Program-made: the position numbers and the translations under genes
DNA from: Mesorhizobium sp. PAMC28654
GTDB taxonomy: Bacteria > Pseudomonadota > Alphaproteobacteria > Rhizobiales > Rhizobiaceae
Length of the DNA stretch: 64,000 nucleotides
Direction of reading: 5' to 3'
NCBI RefSeq assembly: GCF_020616515.1
Contig: NZ_CP085135.1
Span: forward strand, 5,503,001 to 5,567,000
Shown here: positions 26,829 to 37,627 of the stretch, piece after piece
Layout of the letters: every line of letters starts with the position of its first letter
Numbering within the stretch: the first letter of the stretch is position 1
The notes under the pieces: model-generated
What the model saw: only the letters and a program-made list of their open reading frames with translations
What the model was told of the DNA's origin: nothing
Database searches by the model: none

Positions 26829-27845
26829 ATGCGTGCAGCAATCTTTGACGCACCCTTTTCCATCCGCATGGTCGAGGCGCCGAAGCCGGAGCCGGGAGCA
26901 GGCGAAGTCTTGGTCCGGGTCAGGGCTGCCGGTCTTTGTGCCGGCGACCTCTACATTTACACCGGCAAGAACCCCTACGTGACCTATCCCCGTATCGGCT
27001 GCCACGAGATCGCCGGCGTCGTCGAAGCCCATGGTCCAGGCACCACCGGTCCGGCGGTCGGCACACGTGTCGTCGTCGACCCTTTCATCGGATGTGGCCA
27101 TTGTTATCCGTGCCGGGTGGGTAAGCGCAATTGCTGCGCCAATCTCACCATTGTCGGCGTTCATCGCGAGGGCGGCTTCGCCGATTTCGTGACAACCCCC
27201 ATTGAGAATCTCAACGTCGTGCCGGATAGGCTCACCGATTTCGAGGCGGCCTTCGCTGAGCCTGTAGCCATCGGCGTGCAGGGCTGCCGCCGCGGCCTCG
27301 TCACGGCGCAAGACACGATCCTCGTCCTTGGCGCCGGCCCCATCGGTCTTGCAATTGTCGAAGTGGCACGCGCGCTAGGCGCAAAAGTCTACGCAACCGA
27401 TCTCTCGGCTGAGCGTCTGTCTACCGCCGCCGATCTCGGCGCGATGCCGATTGCGGGCGGGGCTGGGCTTGTGGAACGTGTGCTCGAACTCACCAATGGC
27501 GAAGGCATGCCCGTGGTTATGGAAGCGACGGGTGCCGCGCCGGCGATGGAGGCGACGATCGATCTCGTCGCGGCGGGCGGACGCATCGTTATTCTCGGCC
27601 TGGTCAAGAAAGGCCAAGGCATCACCTTCCCTGGCCTCGATTTCACCCGCAAGGAAGTGACGATCCTGGGCTCGCGGGCATCAGTCGACTGTTTTCCCGA
27701 GGCACTGAGCCTGCTTGCCTCCGGCAAGATCCATTACCCGAAGATCGCAAGTTCCTTCGCGCTCGGCGAAGCCCCAGGCGTCTTCCAGAAACTCGCCGAC
27801 AATCCAATGGCCCTGCACAAGGCCGTATTCCTTTCGGAGGACTAG
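26829..27845 (+). CDS. Zinc-binding medium-chain dehydrogenase
   Basis: 338 residues. Catalytic zinc ligands are Cys37 (AAGLCAGD) and His59-Glu60 (RIGCHEIAG). The structural zinc loop is CGHCYPCRVGKRNCC (Cys89, 92, 95 and 102/103). The Rossmann motif is VLGAGPIGLAIVEVARALGA. It resembles polyol or sugar dehydrogenases such as sorbitol/threonine dehydrogenase relatives. A start four bases after the MBL gene, with GAGGAAATG spacing, makes cotranscription near certain. It could oxidise a hydroxyl of the sugar acid, or an alcohol or aldehyde produced by the P450. Confidence 0.9.
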   Translation: MRAAIFDAPFSIRMVEAPKPEPGAGEVLVRVRAAGLCAGDLYIYTGKNPYVTYPRIGCHEIAGVVEAHGPGTTGPAVGTRVVVDPFIGCGHCYPCRVGKRNCCANLTIVGVHREGGFADFVTTPIENLNVVPDRLTDFEAAFAEPVAIGVQGCRRGLVTAQDTILVLGAGPIGLAIVEVARALGAKVYATDLSAERLSTAADLGAMPIAGGAGLVERVLELTNGEGMPVVMEATGAAPAMEATIDLVAAGGRIVILGLVKKGQGITFPGLDFTRKEVTILGSRASVDCFPEALSLLASGKIHYPKIASSFALGEAPGVFQKLADNPMALHKAVFLSED

Positions 27846-28700
27846 ATGAAGCTTGTTACTTTCTCCCATCGCAAGGGAGGCCATACCCATCATGCAGGCG
27901 TGCTCGATGGCGATCACGTCGCGTGTCTGACGGAAGCCGGCATCGCCGACAGCGTGATGGAGATCGTCCTTGGGGGCAAAGCGATGCTGGATAAGATCCG
28001 CAGTGGCGTCGCCAAGGCGCCGCGGTATGCGTTGGCCGACGTGACGCTCGAAGCGCCAATCCGGCCGGGCAAGGTTCTCTGTTCCGGCATCAACTACAAG
28101 GGCCACGCCGAGGAAAACCCCAACGCGAAAATGCCGACAGAGCCGTTCTTCTTCACCAAGCTGCCGACTTCGGTGATTGGACCCGACGTGCCGGTCGAAA
28201 AGCCTGTCAGAACCGAGCAGATGGACTACGAGGTGGAGTTCTCCGCCGTCATCGGCAAGAAGTTGCACAAGGCGAAGGAAGCCGACGTGATGCCGGCGAT
28301 CTTCGGCTACACGCTGCTCAACGACATTTCGGCACGCGACGTGCAGTTCAAGGACAACCAGATCACCATCGGAAAGAATTTTGCCGGCTTCTCTCCGATC
28401 GGCCCATGCATCTTGACGTCGGATGCGATGCCGCATCCCGACAATGTCGCACTGAAGGCGCGGCTGAACGGCAAGACGCTGCAGGACGGCAGCACCTCGG
28501 ACTGGCTGTTCTCCCTGCCGGTGCTGATATCCTTCCTATCGCAATACATCCCGCTCGAACCCGGCGACATCGTATCGACGGGAACGCCGGCCGGCGTCGG
28601 TATCTTCCAGAAGCCGCCGATCTTTATGAAGGCCGGCGACGTCGTCGAGATCGAGGCCGCCGGCATCGGCATCCTCCGAACCCCGATTGTCGCGGGATAG
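27846..28700 (+). CDS. Fumarylacetoacetate hydrolase family protein
   Basis: 284 residues: an N-terminal cap (KLVTFSHRKGGHTHHAGVLD) and the FAH domain with metal-binding acidic residues in MDYEVEFSAVIGKK (two Glu) and Asp in YTLLNDISARDVQ. FFFTKLPTSVIGP and GDIVSTGTPAGVG are the other conserved blocks. Members hydrolyse C-C bonds of beta-diketo acids or decarboxylate/hydrate oxo-acids, and often end oxidative sugar-acid pathways. It starts immediately after the preceding stop (TAGATG). Confidence 0.9.
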   Translation: MKLVTFSHRKGGHTHHAGVLDGDHVACLTEAGIADSVMEIVLGGKAMLDKIRSGVAKAPRYALADVTLEAPIRPGKVLCSGINYKGHAEENPNAKMPTEPFFFTKLPTSVIGPDVPVEKPVRTEQMDYEVEFSAVIGKKLHKAKEADVMPAIFGYTLLNDISARDVQFKDNQITIGKNFAGFSPIGPCILTSDAMPHPDNVALKARLNGKTLQDGSTSDWLFSLPVLISFLSQYIPLEPGDIVSTGTPAGVGIFQKPPIFMKAGDVVEIEAAGIGILRTPIVAG

Positions 28701-28703
28701 AAA

Positions 28704-29780
28704 ATGGCGACGGGGGCGATCCGCATCGGGGTGATCGGCTGCGGCTTCTACGCGCAGAACCATCTGCATGCGTGGAAGGACCTTGCGAGCGAAGGCGCGA
28801 AGCTTGCCGCTGTTTGCGACGTCGATCCCACCAAGGCGGAAACCGCCGGCCGTGCTTTCGGCGTCCCGTTCTACACCGACGCTTCCACCATGCTTGCCCG
28901 CGAGCGGCTTGATGCCGTCGACATCGTCACCCGCCACGACACGCACCGGGCTTTGTGCGAACTGGCGATTTCAAGCGGCGTTGCAACCATCGTGCAGAAG
29001 CCGTTCGCTCCGACCTGGGAAGACTGTGTCGCCATCGTCGAAGCAGCCGACAAGGCCGGCGTATGGCTTGCCGTGCATGAGAATTTTCGCTTCCAGACGC
29101 CGATGCGGCATGTCCGTCGCGTCATCGACTGCGGGGCCATCGGCACGCCAAGCTGGGCGCGCGTGACATTTCGCACTGGCTTCGACGTCTATCGCACACA
29201 GCCTTATTTCTATGACGAGGAGCGACTGGCTATCGCCGATATCGGCATCCATATGCTCGATCTCGCGCGCTTCTTTCTGGGCGAGGTCGAGCGCATTTCC
29301 TGTGAAACCCAGCGCCGCAATCCAAAGGTCAAGGCCGAGGATACGGCCACGATGATTCTGCGCCATCGCAGCGGCGCTGTCAGCGTCGTCGAATGCACAT
29401 ATGAGGCGCGGCGCGACCCCGATCCGTTCCCGGAAACGCTGGTGGAGATTGAGGGCGAGAACGGCTCGATCATCGTTCTTCCAGGGTCGCGCATGCGGGT
29501 TATCAGCAACGGAACGACGACCGAAGAAGACATCGGCTCGCCGCTGCGGTCATGGACCAGCAATCCATGGCATGTCGCCCAGGAAGGTGCGTTCGTTGCC
29601 TGCCGCCATTTTCTAGATTGTCTCCAGCGCGGCTTGCCTGCCGAAACTTCCGGCCGGGACAATCTCAAGACCTACGCCCTGGTTGACGCCGCATACCGTG
29701 GGGCGACGGAACACCAAGCAATCATTCCGGCGCAGTGGAAACAAGGCGCCAGAGCCTCTTCAAAAGGCCAAAGGGCGTAA
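28704..29780 (+). CDS. Gfo/Idh/MocA-family dehydrogenase, ApsD-like (D-apiose dehydrogenase candidate)
   Basis: 358 residues. The NAD(P) motif is IGVIGCGFYAQNHLHAW near the N-terminus, and EKP is replaced by QKPFAPTWEDCV, which carries the catalytic-region lysine. The blocks AVHENFRFQTPMRHVRRVID and FYDEERLAIADIGIHMLDLA match my memory of D-apiose dehydrogenases (ApsD), which oxidise D-apiose to D-apionolactone. It lies two genes before an ApnL-like lactonase, the next enzyme of that pathway. Family assignment is firm; the substrate is a good inference. Confidence 0.8.
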   Translation: MATGAIRIGVIGCGFYAQNHLHAWKDLASEGAKLAAVCDVDPTKAETAGRAFGVPFYTDASTMLARERLDAVDIVTRHDTHRALCELAISSGVATIVQKPFAPTWEDCVAIVEAADKAGVWLAVHENFRFQTPMRHVRRVIDCGAIGTPSWARVTFRTGFDVYRTQPYFYDEERLAIADIGIHMLDLARFFLGEVERISCETQRRNPKVKAEDTATMILRHRSGAVSVVECTYEARRDPDPFPETLVEIEGENGSIIVLPGSRMRVISNGTTTEEDIGSPLRSWTSNPWHVAQEGAFVACRHFLDCLQRGLPAETSGRDNLKTYALVDAAYRGATEHQAIIPAQWKQGARASSKGQRA

Positions 29781-30148
29781 TGATGATCGATTGGGAAAAG
29801 AGTCCGGGTCGAGTGAAGGAAACGGCCGCTGCGTTTGCGATCACCGTGGCATTCGAACTTGTCGAGGGCGCGTTCCCCGAATTCCATGGACTGGTTGCCG
29901 AGAATGCTGCGCTCTCCGTCAAACTTGAGCCGTATTGCCTTCGCTTCGACGTGCTGACGCCAGCAGACGCGGCAACTTCCAACCGTGTCTTCCTCTATGA
30001 GATCTACAAGGATCGCGCCGCCTTCGACCTGCACCTCGCCTCGGAGCATTTCCGGCAATTCGACCAACGTTCGCGCGACCTTGTCATCAGCAAGACCGTT
30101 CTTTCCTACGAGGTCCAGGAAAACGCGAAGGCTAGGGAATCGACGTGA
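29780..30148 (+). CDS. ABM-domain (antibiotic biosynthesis monooxygenase-like) protein
   Basis: 122 residues from the ATG that overlaps the upstream TAA (TAATG). The dimeric alpha+beta barrel core is visible in FHGLVAENAALSVKLEPYCL, FLYEIYKDRAAFDLHLASEH and FRQFDQRSRDLV. This set is typical of LsrG/YgiN-like proteins, which isomerise or oxidise small carbonyl or quinone-type compounds without cofactor. In a sugar operon an LsrG-like isomerase role is plausible. It overlaps the lactonase start by four bases. Confidence 0.8.
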   Translation: MMIDWEKSPGRVKETAAAFAITVAFELVEGAFPEFHGLVAENAALSVKLEPYCLRFDVLTPADAATSNRVFLYEIYKDRAAFDLHLASEHFRQFDQRSRDLVISKTVLSYEVQENAKAREST

Positions 30149-32007
30149 GCGGCGAAGCTACCGCGCTCGAACTGTTTGGCACGGAGCAGCCAGTTGCCGA
30201 GCGCCGCATGCTCACGGCTGGACCGTTGACCGTTATCCTCGAGGACGGCAACCTTCGCACGATCTGCTTCGCCGGAATCGAAGCAGTGCGCGCCATCAAC
30301 TACCTGGCGCGCGATGCGTCCTGGGGGACATACAAGGCTGAACTTTCGAATATACGGATTTCCGAAGGCGAGGGCGGGTTCGACGTCGGCTACGACGGGC
30401 TGTGCGTAGGTCCGCAGGGCCGTTTTTCCTACCGGATCACAATAACAGGCACGGCCGCCGGCGTGCTGACAATGGAAGCGGAAGGCGTTGCGCTCACGGA
30501 TTTTCCGACCAATCGCACCGGCTTCGTCGTGCTGCATCCCTCCGAGGCCGCGGGCGGAAGGCTGACGATCAGACATAGCGAGGGGCAGATCGAGGAGACG
30601 GTATTTCCGGAGCCGATCAGCGCTGACCAGCCGGCCTTCGACATCGCCGCGCTTACCCACGAGCCGACCCCTGGCATGATCTGCACAGTCGCCATGGAAG
30701 GCGATGCCTTCGAAATGGAGGACCAACGCAACTGGACCGACGCCTCGTTCAAGACATATATCCGTCCGCTGTCGAAGCTGCGGCCTTATGTCATTGGCAA
30801 GGGGGCGAGGGACGTCCAGCGTGTCACGGTCTCCATCGAGTCAAATGCACTCGCGGCTCGAGGCAGAACCGCCGACGAGGCAACCCTGACGCTTGGGGGG
30901 CCAGTCGGATGGATGCCGTCAATGGCATTGTTCCTCGATTCTGACGACCTGCCTGCGGCCGTGGAGGGCGCCTCGCTGCTTGGCCCTGCGCAGGAGGTCA
31001 TTGTTCGCTTCGATAGCGCGCGCCGGCACAATGAGCATATGCTAAGAAAGGCAGCTGGCTTTGCCGCTTCGATCGGCGCACGACTGGCGATTGAGGCGAT
31101 CTTTGATGCTTTGGACCCAAGAGCCGAGGCGAAGAGTATTGTCGATGCGATCCGTTCATCGGGCGTCGAACCGAGTGCCATCCTGATTTCACCTCGACGC
31201 GAATTCAGGACGCGGCCGTCGAACCTGGTTCCCGCAGATGAACGCCCGATCAGCGATCTGGTATCTGCTCTCAAGGCTACCGGTATCGACGCTGCTATCG
31301 GCGCCGGAACGCCGTCATTCTTCACGGAATTCAATCGCAATCCGCTGAGCGGCGACGCAGATTTCGTCTTCTTCGGCAACGCGGCCATCGTGCATGCTGC
31401 CGACGATCTTTCGGTTATGGAAACCTTGAGCGTCTATCCATCTGTCATCGCCACGGCACGACGACTAACTGCAAGCAGACCAATCTGGCTTGGTCCATGC
31501 ACGATCGGAATGCGTCACAATCCCTATGGACAGAGTGTGGCGGCAAATCCAGCTCGTGTCCGAATACCTGCTGCAGGTGAGGACCCCCGGCACGGCGCGT
31601 TGTTCGGAGCTGCTTTTGCCGTTGGTGTCGCGGCGCAGGCTGCAGCAACGGGTGTCGATCATCTTGTGATAGCATCCCCAACTGGTTCGTTCGGCTTGCT
31701 CGGCCCGACCGGAAATCGTCTTCCTCTCCAGGCGGTCCACGCTGAACTGGCGACCGCGGCCGGCGCTGAGCGTCATCAGACTTTGGTCGATCATCCCGGC
31801 ATTGCCGCCATCGCATATCGGTTCGGCGACGACATCCGCGTCCTTGTTGCAAATCTCACGCCGGCAGCCGTGAACGTTTCGACTCCGCCAGATGCGCGGC
31901 TGGTTGGTGTCCTTGATGAGACTGCGAAACTGACCAAGCCTCTTCACAATCAACCAACCTTGGAACCATATCGATCAATGGTCCTTCAATGCCAACACCG
32001 CCTATGA
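30145..32007 (+). CDS. ApnL-like lactonase (D-apionate lactonase candidate)
   Basis: 620 residues, GTG start overlapping the upstream stop (GTGA). The N-terminal region has VAERRMLTAGPLTVILEDGN, INYLARDASWGTYKAELSNI and TDFPTNRTGFVVLHPSEAAG; a C-terminal TIM-barrel-like half contains PIWLGPCTIGMRHNPYG and ASPTGSFGLLGPTG. Length and these blocks resemble the ApnL family, which hydrolyses D-apionolactone to D-apionate. It has no signal peptide, so it acts in the cytoplasm after uptake and ApsD-type oxidation. It is the last gene of the rightward operon. I recognise it by overall pattern only; no catalytic residues are assigned. Confidence 0.68.
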   Translation: MSGEATALELFGTEQPVAERRMLTAGPLTVILEDGNLRTICFAGIEAVRAINYLARDASWGTYKAELSNIRISEGEGGFDVGYDGLCVGPQGRFSYRITITGTAAGVLTMEAEGVALTDFPTNRTGFVVLHPSEAAGGRLTIRHSEGQIEETVFPEPISADQPAFDIAALTHEPTPGMICTVAMEGDAFEMEDQRNWTDASFKTYIRPLSKLRPYVIGKGARDVQRVTVSIESNALAARGRTADEATLTLGGPVGWMPSMALFLDSDDLPAAVEGASLLGPAQEVIVRFDSARRHNEHMLRKAAGFAASIGARLAIEAIFDALDPRAEAKSIVDAIRSSGVEPSAILISPRREFRTRPSNLVPADERPISDLVSALKATGIDAAIGAGTPSFFTEFNRNPLSGDADFVFFGNAAIVHAADDLSVMETLSVYPSVIATARRLTASRPIWLGPCTIGMRHNPYGQSVAANPARVRIPAAGEDPRHGALFGAAFAVGVAAQAAATGVDHLVIASPTGSFGLLGPTGNRLPLQAVHAELATAAGAERHQTLVDHPGIAAIAYRFGDDIRVLVANLTPAAVNVSTPPDARLVGVLDETAKLTKPLHNQPTLEPYRSMVLQCQHRL

Positions 32008-32343
32008 CGCAATTTCCTGGAACGGGTTTCGGAGACATTTTCTCCAACCATGCAACGATTTTCTGTTCATTTGTTCGGTCGTCACAATGTTACAAAATGA
32101 TCTGTAAAGCATTGAAATCATGAATGTAACTCAGAGTTAAATCCTCTCTCGCAGAACCATCCAAAGCCTTTGAAATTGCTGGATGATGACGATTGGGCAA
32201 CATTACGAGCCATACGCGAGTGCGCGACCCTGCCTGAGACGCCCTACTCGTGGCAGCCCTCTGCTCCCGGTCGAGCTATTTTCGTCAAAATTCGATTTCC
32301 CGGCGGCGAGAGCGCTATAACGTCAGGAAAGGAGCAATCTGCC
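32008..32343. other. Gap between the catabolic operon and the xis-like gene
   Basis: 336 bases. The first 150 are AT-rich and probably hold the transcription end of the operon and the promoter for the xis-int pair. A long in-frame extension of the downstream gene begins at 32170 but lacks homology. I see no clear intrinsic terminator. Confidence 0.35.
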
Positions 32344-32607
32344 ATGACGATGATCGCCTGCGGGCTTATACACGCCTTACCGCCATCGGACCGCCGTGTC
32401 TTTGGCCGTCCTGAAGCCGCCAGCTTCGTGGGTGCTAGCGTCGGCTATTTCGATAAGCTGGTGCGTGCTGGCATCATGCCACCGCCGTTGCCGCTTCCTG
32501 GCGTCAAGCGCTGGGATGTCCGCGCACTCGAGAGGGCGCTTGACGGCCTGAGCGGGATTTCAGGGTCTCATGATTCCGACAACGAGTGGGATCGGCTCGT
32601 CCAATGA
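32344..32607 (+). CDS. AlpA/Xis-like helix-turn-helix protein
   Basis: 87 residues from an ATG with AAAGGAG ten bases upstream. The core DRRVFGRPEAASFVGASVGY, FDKLVRAGIMPPPLPLPGVK and RWDVRALERALDGL is a MerR/excisionase-type winged helix. It overlaps the native integrase start (ATGA at 32604), the usual xis-int arrangement of rhizobial integrative elements. It is probably an excision or transcription factor of the element. Confidence 0.75.
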   Translation: MTMIACGLIHALPPSDRRVFGRPEAASFVGASVGYFDKLVRAGIMPPPLPLPGVKRWDVRALERALDGLSGISGSHDSDNEWDRLVQ

Positions 32608-32657
32608 AGCGTAAGCTGCCGAAGCACGTCAAAGCTATAGCGCGACGATCTGGATGA
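32604..32657 (+). pseudogene. Native 5' end of the integrase gene, cut off by the IS21 element
   Basis: ATG at 32604 encodes MKRKLPKHVKA before running into the IS end (IARRSG-stop). Joining VKA to the sequence after the IS at 36514 gives VKAFIDRTGRPRHYF, the expected tyrosine-integrase N-terminus. The target duplication TCAAAGC (32629-32635 and 36514-36520) confirms the break. Confidence 0.85.
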
Positions 32658-33042
32658 GACGTGAGCGGCGATCTGGATGAGATTCTCAGGTCGCGGTCAC
32701 GTGCAAATTATCATGCTGATTGTCGCTGGCAAGGCCTTCATCTATTTCTGATTGCCGCTCCGCGACAAGTTCGTGTTTGTTCTTGATTGTCGCGTAAGAG
32801 GCTGGCCTGCCGCGCTGGCGTTTGGCTTCCATGGCGGATCTGCGCCGGTAGCTTTCGACGTTCATCTCGAAGATCGTTGCGTGGTGAACAAGTCGGTCCA
32901 CTGCGGCGAGGGTCATGGCGGGGTCCGGAAAGATTCTGTTCCATTCTCCGAAGGGCTGATTGGCGGTGATCATGATGGAACGCCGCTCATATCTTGCGCA
33001 GATGAGTTTGGACTTGCTTCGGTAAAGTGGAGAGCGGGTTGC

Positions 33043-33903
33043 TCATTCGGCGGCGTTTCGCTCGAACTGCATCGGGCTGATGTAGTCGAGCGCGGAATGC
33101 CGCCGGATGGGATTGTAGAAGCCGTCGATATATCGGGCAATGGCGGCTTGGGCATCGGCGCGGGTAAGGAAAGAGGTGCGCCAGATCAGTTCAGTTTTCA
33201 GCGTCTTGAAGAATGTTTCGACCATGGCGTTATCAAAGCAATTGCCCTTGCCTGACATTGAGATGATGACGCCGGCGGCACGCAATTCGGCTTGGTAGTC
33301 GATAGAACAATATTGGCTGCCGCGGTCGGAGTGGTGAATGAGGCCGGGTTCCGGCTGCCGCATGACGAACGCCTTGTTGAGCGCTGCCAGAGCCAGGCTG
33401 CGGTGTAGCCGGTTGCCAGCAGCCCAGCCAACGACCTTGCGGGCAAACAGATCGATGACGACAGCAAGGTACAACCAGCCCTCCCGCGTCCAGATGTAGG
33501 AGATGTCGGCACCCCATTTCTGGTTGGGACCAGTGGCGGCAAAATCCTGGTCGATGACATTGGGGGCAACCGGAAAGGCGTGTTCGCTGTCCGTCGTGCG
33601 CTTGAACCGCCGCTTCTGTCTTGCCTGGAGGCCATTCTCCCGCATCAGACGCGCCGTTCGTCGCCGGCCAATGGCAAAGCCATTGTCTTGCAGTTCCCGC
33701 GTCATGCGCGGGCTACCATAGGTTCCGTTCGACAGCGCGAACGACGATCGCACATGCGCCAGCATTATCATGTCGTCGCGCTGCCGGCGGCACGCCGGCC
33801 GGCGCCCCCAGGCAAAGTAGCCGCTCGGGCTGACACCCAGCGTCGCGCACAAACGGTCCACAGGGAAATCCTTCTTCGCCTGGTCGATGAGCGCGAACCT
33901 CAC
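33043..33903 (-). CDS. IS3-family OrfB transposase (copy 3)
   Basis: 286 residues, identical to OrfB of copies 1 and 4, with an intact DDE triad and GTG start overlapping the OrfA stop. Confidence 0.95.
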   Translation of the reverse strand: MRFALIDQAKKDFPVDRLCATLGVSPSGYFAWGRRPACRRQRDDMIMLAHVRSSFALSNGTYGSPRMTRELQDNGFAIGRRRTARLMRENGLQARQKRRFKRTTDSEHAFPVAPNVIDQDFAATGPNQKWGADISYIWTREGWLYLAVVIDLFARKVVGWAAGNRLHRSLALAALNKAFVMRQPEPGLIHHSDRGSQYCSIDYQAELRAAGVIISMSGKGNCFDNAMVETFFKTLKTELIWRTSFLTRADAQAAIARYIDGFYNPIRRHSALDYISPMQFERNAAE

Positions 33904-34193
33904 CGACTTCCCTCCTTGACGAAAAAAGCCGTCGCCCGTTTCAAGATATCCCGCTCCTGCCGAAGGATTTCATTCTCCCGCCGCAGCCGTTTCAATTCAG
34001 CGGCGACATCAGCATCAGGCGGACGCCCAGGATCGCCCATCTCACGATCCAGCTGCCGACCCATCCATCGCGTCAGCGTCGAGAAACCAACACCAAGATC
34101 CTCCGCGATCTGCCGCTTCGTCCGACCGCTCGTTCGCACAAGGCCAACCGCCTCCGCCTTGAACGCATCCGTAAACTGTCTCTGTTTCGTCAT
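33900..34193 (-). CDS. IS3-family OrfA (copy 3)
   Basis: 97 residues, identical to OrfA of copy 1, with the slippery heptamer before its stop. Confidence 0.93.
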   Translation of the reverse strand: MTKQRQFTDAFKAEAVGLVRTSGRTKRQIAEDLGVGFSTLTRWMGRQLDREMGDPGRPPDADVAAELKRLRRENEILRQERDILKRATAFFVKEGSR

Positions 34194-34815
34194 CGAGGTC
34201 GCCTTTCATCAGAAGGAAACTCTCCACTTTTTCGGGGCAAGTCCAGTTCGAAGAGCACGCTCGTTTCGGCCTGGTCCTTGGTGACGTAGGCCAGATCGTC
34301 GAGGATGAGCAGATCGAACTTGTCGAGCTTGGCGATGGCGGCTTCGAGCTGCAGCTCTCGCCGCGCGATCTGGAGCTTCTGCACGAGATCGGTGGTTCGG
34401 GCGAACTGCACGCGCCAGCCGTTCTCAATGAGGGCGAGTCCGATCGCTGCCGCAAGATGCGACTTTCCGCCACCGGGTGGGCCGAACAACAGGATATTGG
34501 CGCCCTTGGCGAGCCAGCTGTCACCGGCGGTCATGGCCATGACCTGGGCCTTGGAGACCATGGGTACGGCGTCGAAGGCGAAGCTGTCGAGCGTCTTTCC
34601 GGGCGGCAGATGCGCTTCGGCCAGATGCCGTTCGATCCTGCGATGTGCCCGTTCGGCCAGCTCATGCTCGGCGATGGCCGAGAGGAACCGGGCGGCGGGC
34701 CACCCCTCTCTATCGGCCTGCTCGGCAAATTGCGCCCAGAGCGTCTTGATCGTCGGTAGCCGGAGTTCGTTGAGCATGATGCCGAGGCGGGCTTCGTCGA
34801 TGGTGTGGGCGTTGC

Positions 34816-36363
<1,548 letters not shown>

Positions 36364-36500
36364 CTACCGGGCCGACCGCGATCATAAGACGCTGAAAAAT
36401 TGCGCGGCGGCGGGGGTGTAACTCCGGTCGGGCTACGCCCTCCCTTCGTCACACCCCCGCCGCCGAGTCTCATCCTGATTGACGCTGAGTCTCACCTTGT

Positions 36501-37583
36501 TTGTCGCCGCGCATCAAAGCCTTCATTGATCGAACCGGCCGGCCGCGGCACTATTTCAGACAGTCGAACACTACCCTGCCAGGTCTTCCATACTCGACGG
36601 AGTTTATGGATGCCTACGGGGCGGCGCTGAAGGCGTGGGAAGCCGGCAGGGCGGCACCAACAACCATGATAGGAGCTAATCGAACCCAGCCCGGCACAAT
36701 CGGTGCGCTGATCCTCTCCTACTACGGCAGCGCAGATTTCAGAAATCTAGCAAAGGCGAGCCAGAAGACGTATCGGAACGCACTCGAGCGCATCCGTATT
36801 GAATATGGCATTGGCTCGGTCGCTAGGATCGAGCGCAAGCACGTCCTCAAGATGATGGATAAGAAGGCTGAACACCCTGGCGCGGCCAACGAACTGCTGA
36901 AGATGATGAAGCTCCTGATGGGGCGCGCCATCGACATGGGGATGCGCAAGGACGATCCAACGATCCGGATACGGCGCATGAAAATCAAGTCGGGCGGGTT
37001 CATCACCTGGGAGGAGGAGGACATTGTCGCGTTCTACGCGGCGCACGCAGAGGGCACCCGCGCCCGCCTCGCCCTCGACCTTCTGCTGTTCACCGGTCAG
37101 CGACGCGCAGACGTGATTGGTATGGGTCGGCAGCACGTCAAGAACGACGTCCTGTCCATTCGGCAGCAAAAGACAGGCACGGCCGTCTCGATCCCACTTC
37201 ATGCATACCTCAAAGGGACGCTCGATGCCCGGCCCCAGGACAACCTCACATTTCTCCTGACGCAATACAAAAAGCCGTTCCAGCCCGAGTCTTTCACTAA
37301 CTGGTTCCGGGTCTGTGTCCGCGAAGCTGGTTTGCGCGAGGATCTGGCAAGCGGCGCCATGGGGCTTTCACCGCACGGTCTGCGCAAGGCGTGTAGCCGA
37401 CGGCTTGCCCAAGCCGGCTGCACGCCCCACCAGATCAAGGCAATCACGGGCCATAAAAAGCTTGATGAGATCGTTCGCTACACCGAGGCCGTCGATCAGA
37501 TGCGCTTGGCGCATGAAGCGATAAATGCCATCGCCGAGCACGGAGCAGGAACAAAAACTGTCAAACCAACCTGGTTGGTTTGA
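36501..37583 (+). CDS. int: Tyrosine recombinase (integrase) of the 26-kb element, 5' end replaced
   Basis: Catalytic residues are present: Arg in FTGQRRADVIGM, His-x-x-Arg in SPHGLRKACSRRLA, His in ITGHKKLDEIVRY and the Tyr nucleophile in that block (RYTEA). An SAM-like core-binding domain precedes it (QKTYRNALERIRIEYGIGSV). The native first 11 codons are at 32604. The only in-frame start now is TTG 36501, inside the end of the IS21 element, giving MSPRIKAFIDRTG in place of MKRKLPKHVKAFIDRTG. All catalytic parts are intact, so activity depends on transcription out of the IS. The 3' end lies 45 bases from attR. Confidence 0.88.
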   Translation: MSPRIKAFIDRTGRPRHYFRQSNTTLPGLPYSTEFMDAYGAALKAWEAGRAAPTTMIGANRTQPGTIGALILSYYGSADFRNLAKASQKTYRNALERIRIEYGIGSVARIERKHVLKMMDKKAEHPGAANELLKMMKLLMGRAIDMGMRKDDPTIRIRRMKIKSGGFITWEEEDIVAFYAAHAEGTRARLALDLLLFTGQRRADVIGMGRQHVKNDVLSIRQQKTGTAVSIPLHAYLKGTLDARPQDNLTFLLTQYKKPFQPESFTNWFRVCVREAGLREDLASGAMGLSPHGLRKACSRRLAQAGCTPHQIKAITGHKKLDEIVRYTEAVDQMRLAHEAINAIAEHGAGTKTVKPTWLV

Positions 37584-37589
37584 CAGTTT
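37555..37589. repeat. Perfect 17-bp inverted repeat at the integrase 3' end
   Basis: Arms 37555-37571 and 37573-37589 are exact complements around a single T, with the core TGTCAAACCA / TGGTTTGACA. The integrase stop codon (37581-37583) is inside it. It lacks a T tract. It may act as a terminator or as integrase/Xis arm sites, since TGTCAAAC recurs at 11588 near attL. Confidence 0.7.
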
Positions 37590-37627
37590 GAGCCGTAAGT
37601 TATTGAAAACGCTTCGTAGCGAACCAG

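Larger units (their letters stand above)
33009..34245 (-). mobile_element. IS3-family insertion sequence, copy 3 (1237 bp)
   Basis: TGGACTTGC terminal repeats at both ends, with GTT duplicated on each side (33006-33008 and 34246-34248). It is inserted in istB in the same orientation as that gene. Confidence 0.95.

Noticed and set aside
36400..36480. An intrinsic terminator at CGGCGGCGGGGGTG... repeats near the IS21 right end
   Set aside because: The inverted GC-rich arms (GGCGGGGGTGTAACTCC and its complement) lie inside the IS end and have no T tract; they are probably part of the IS.
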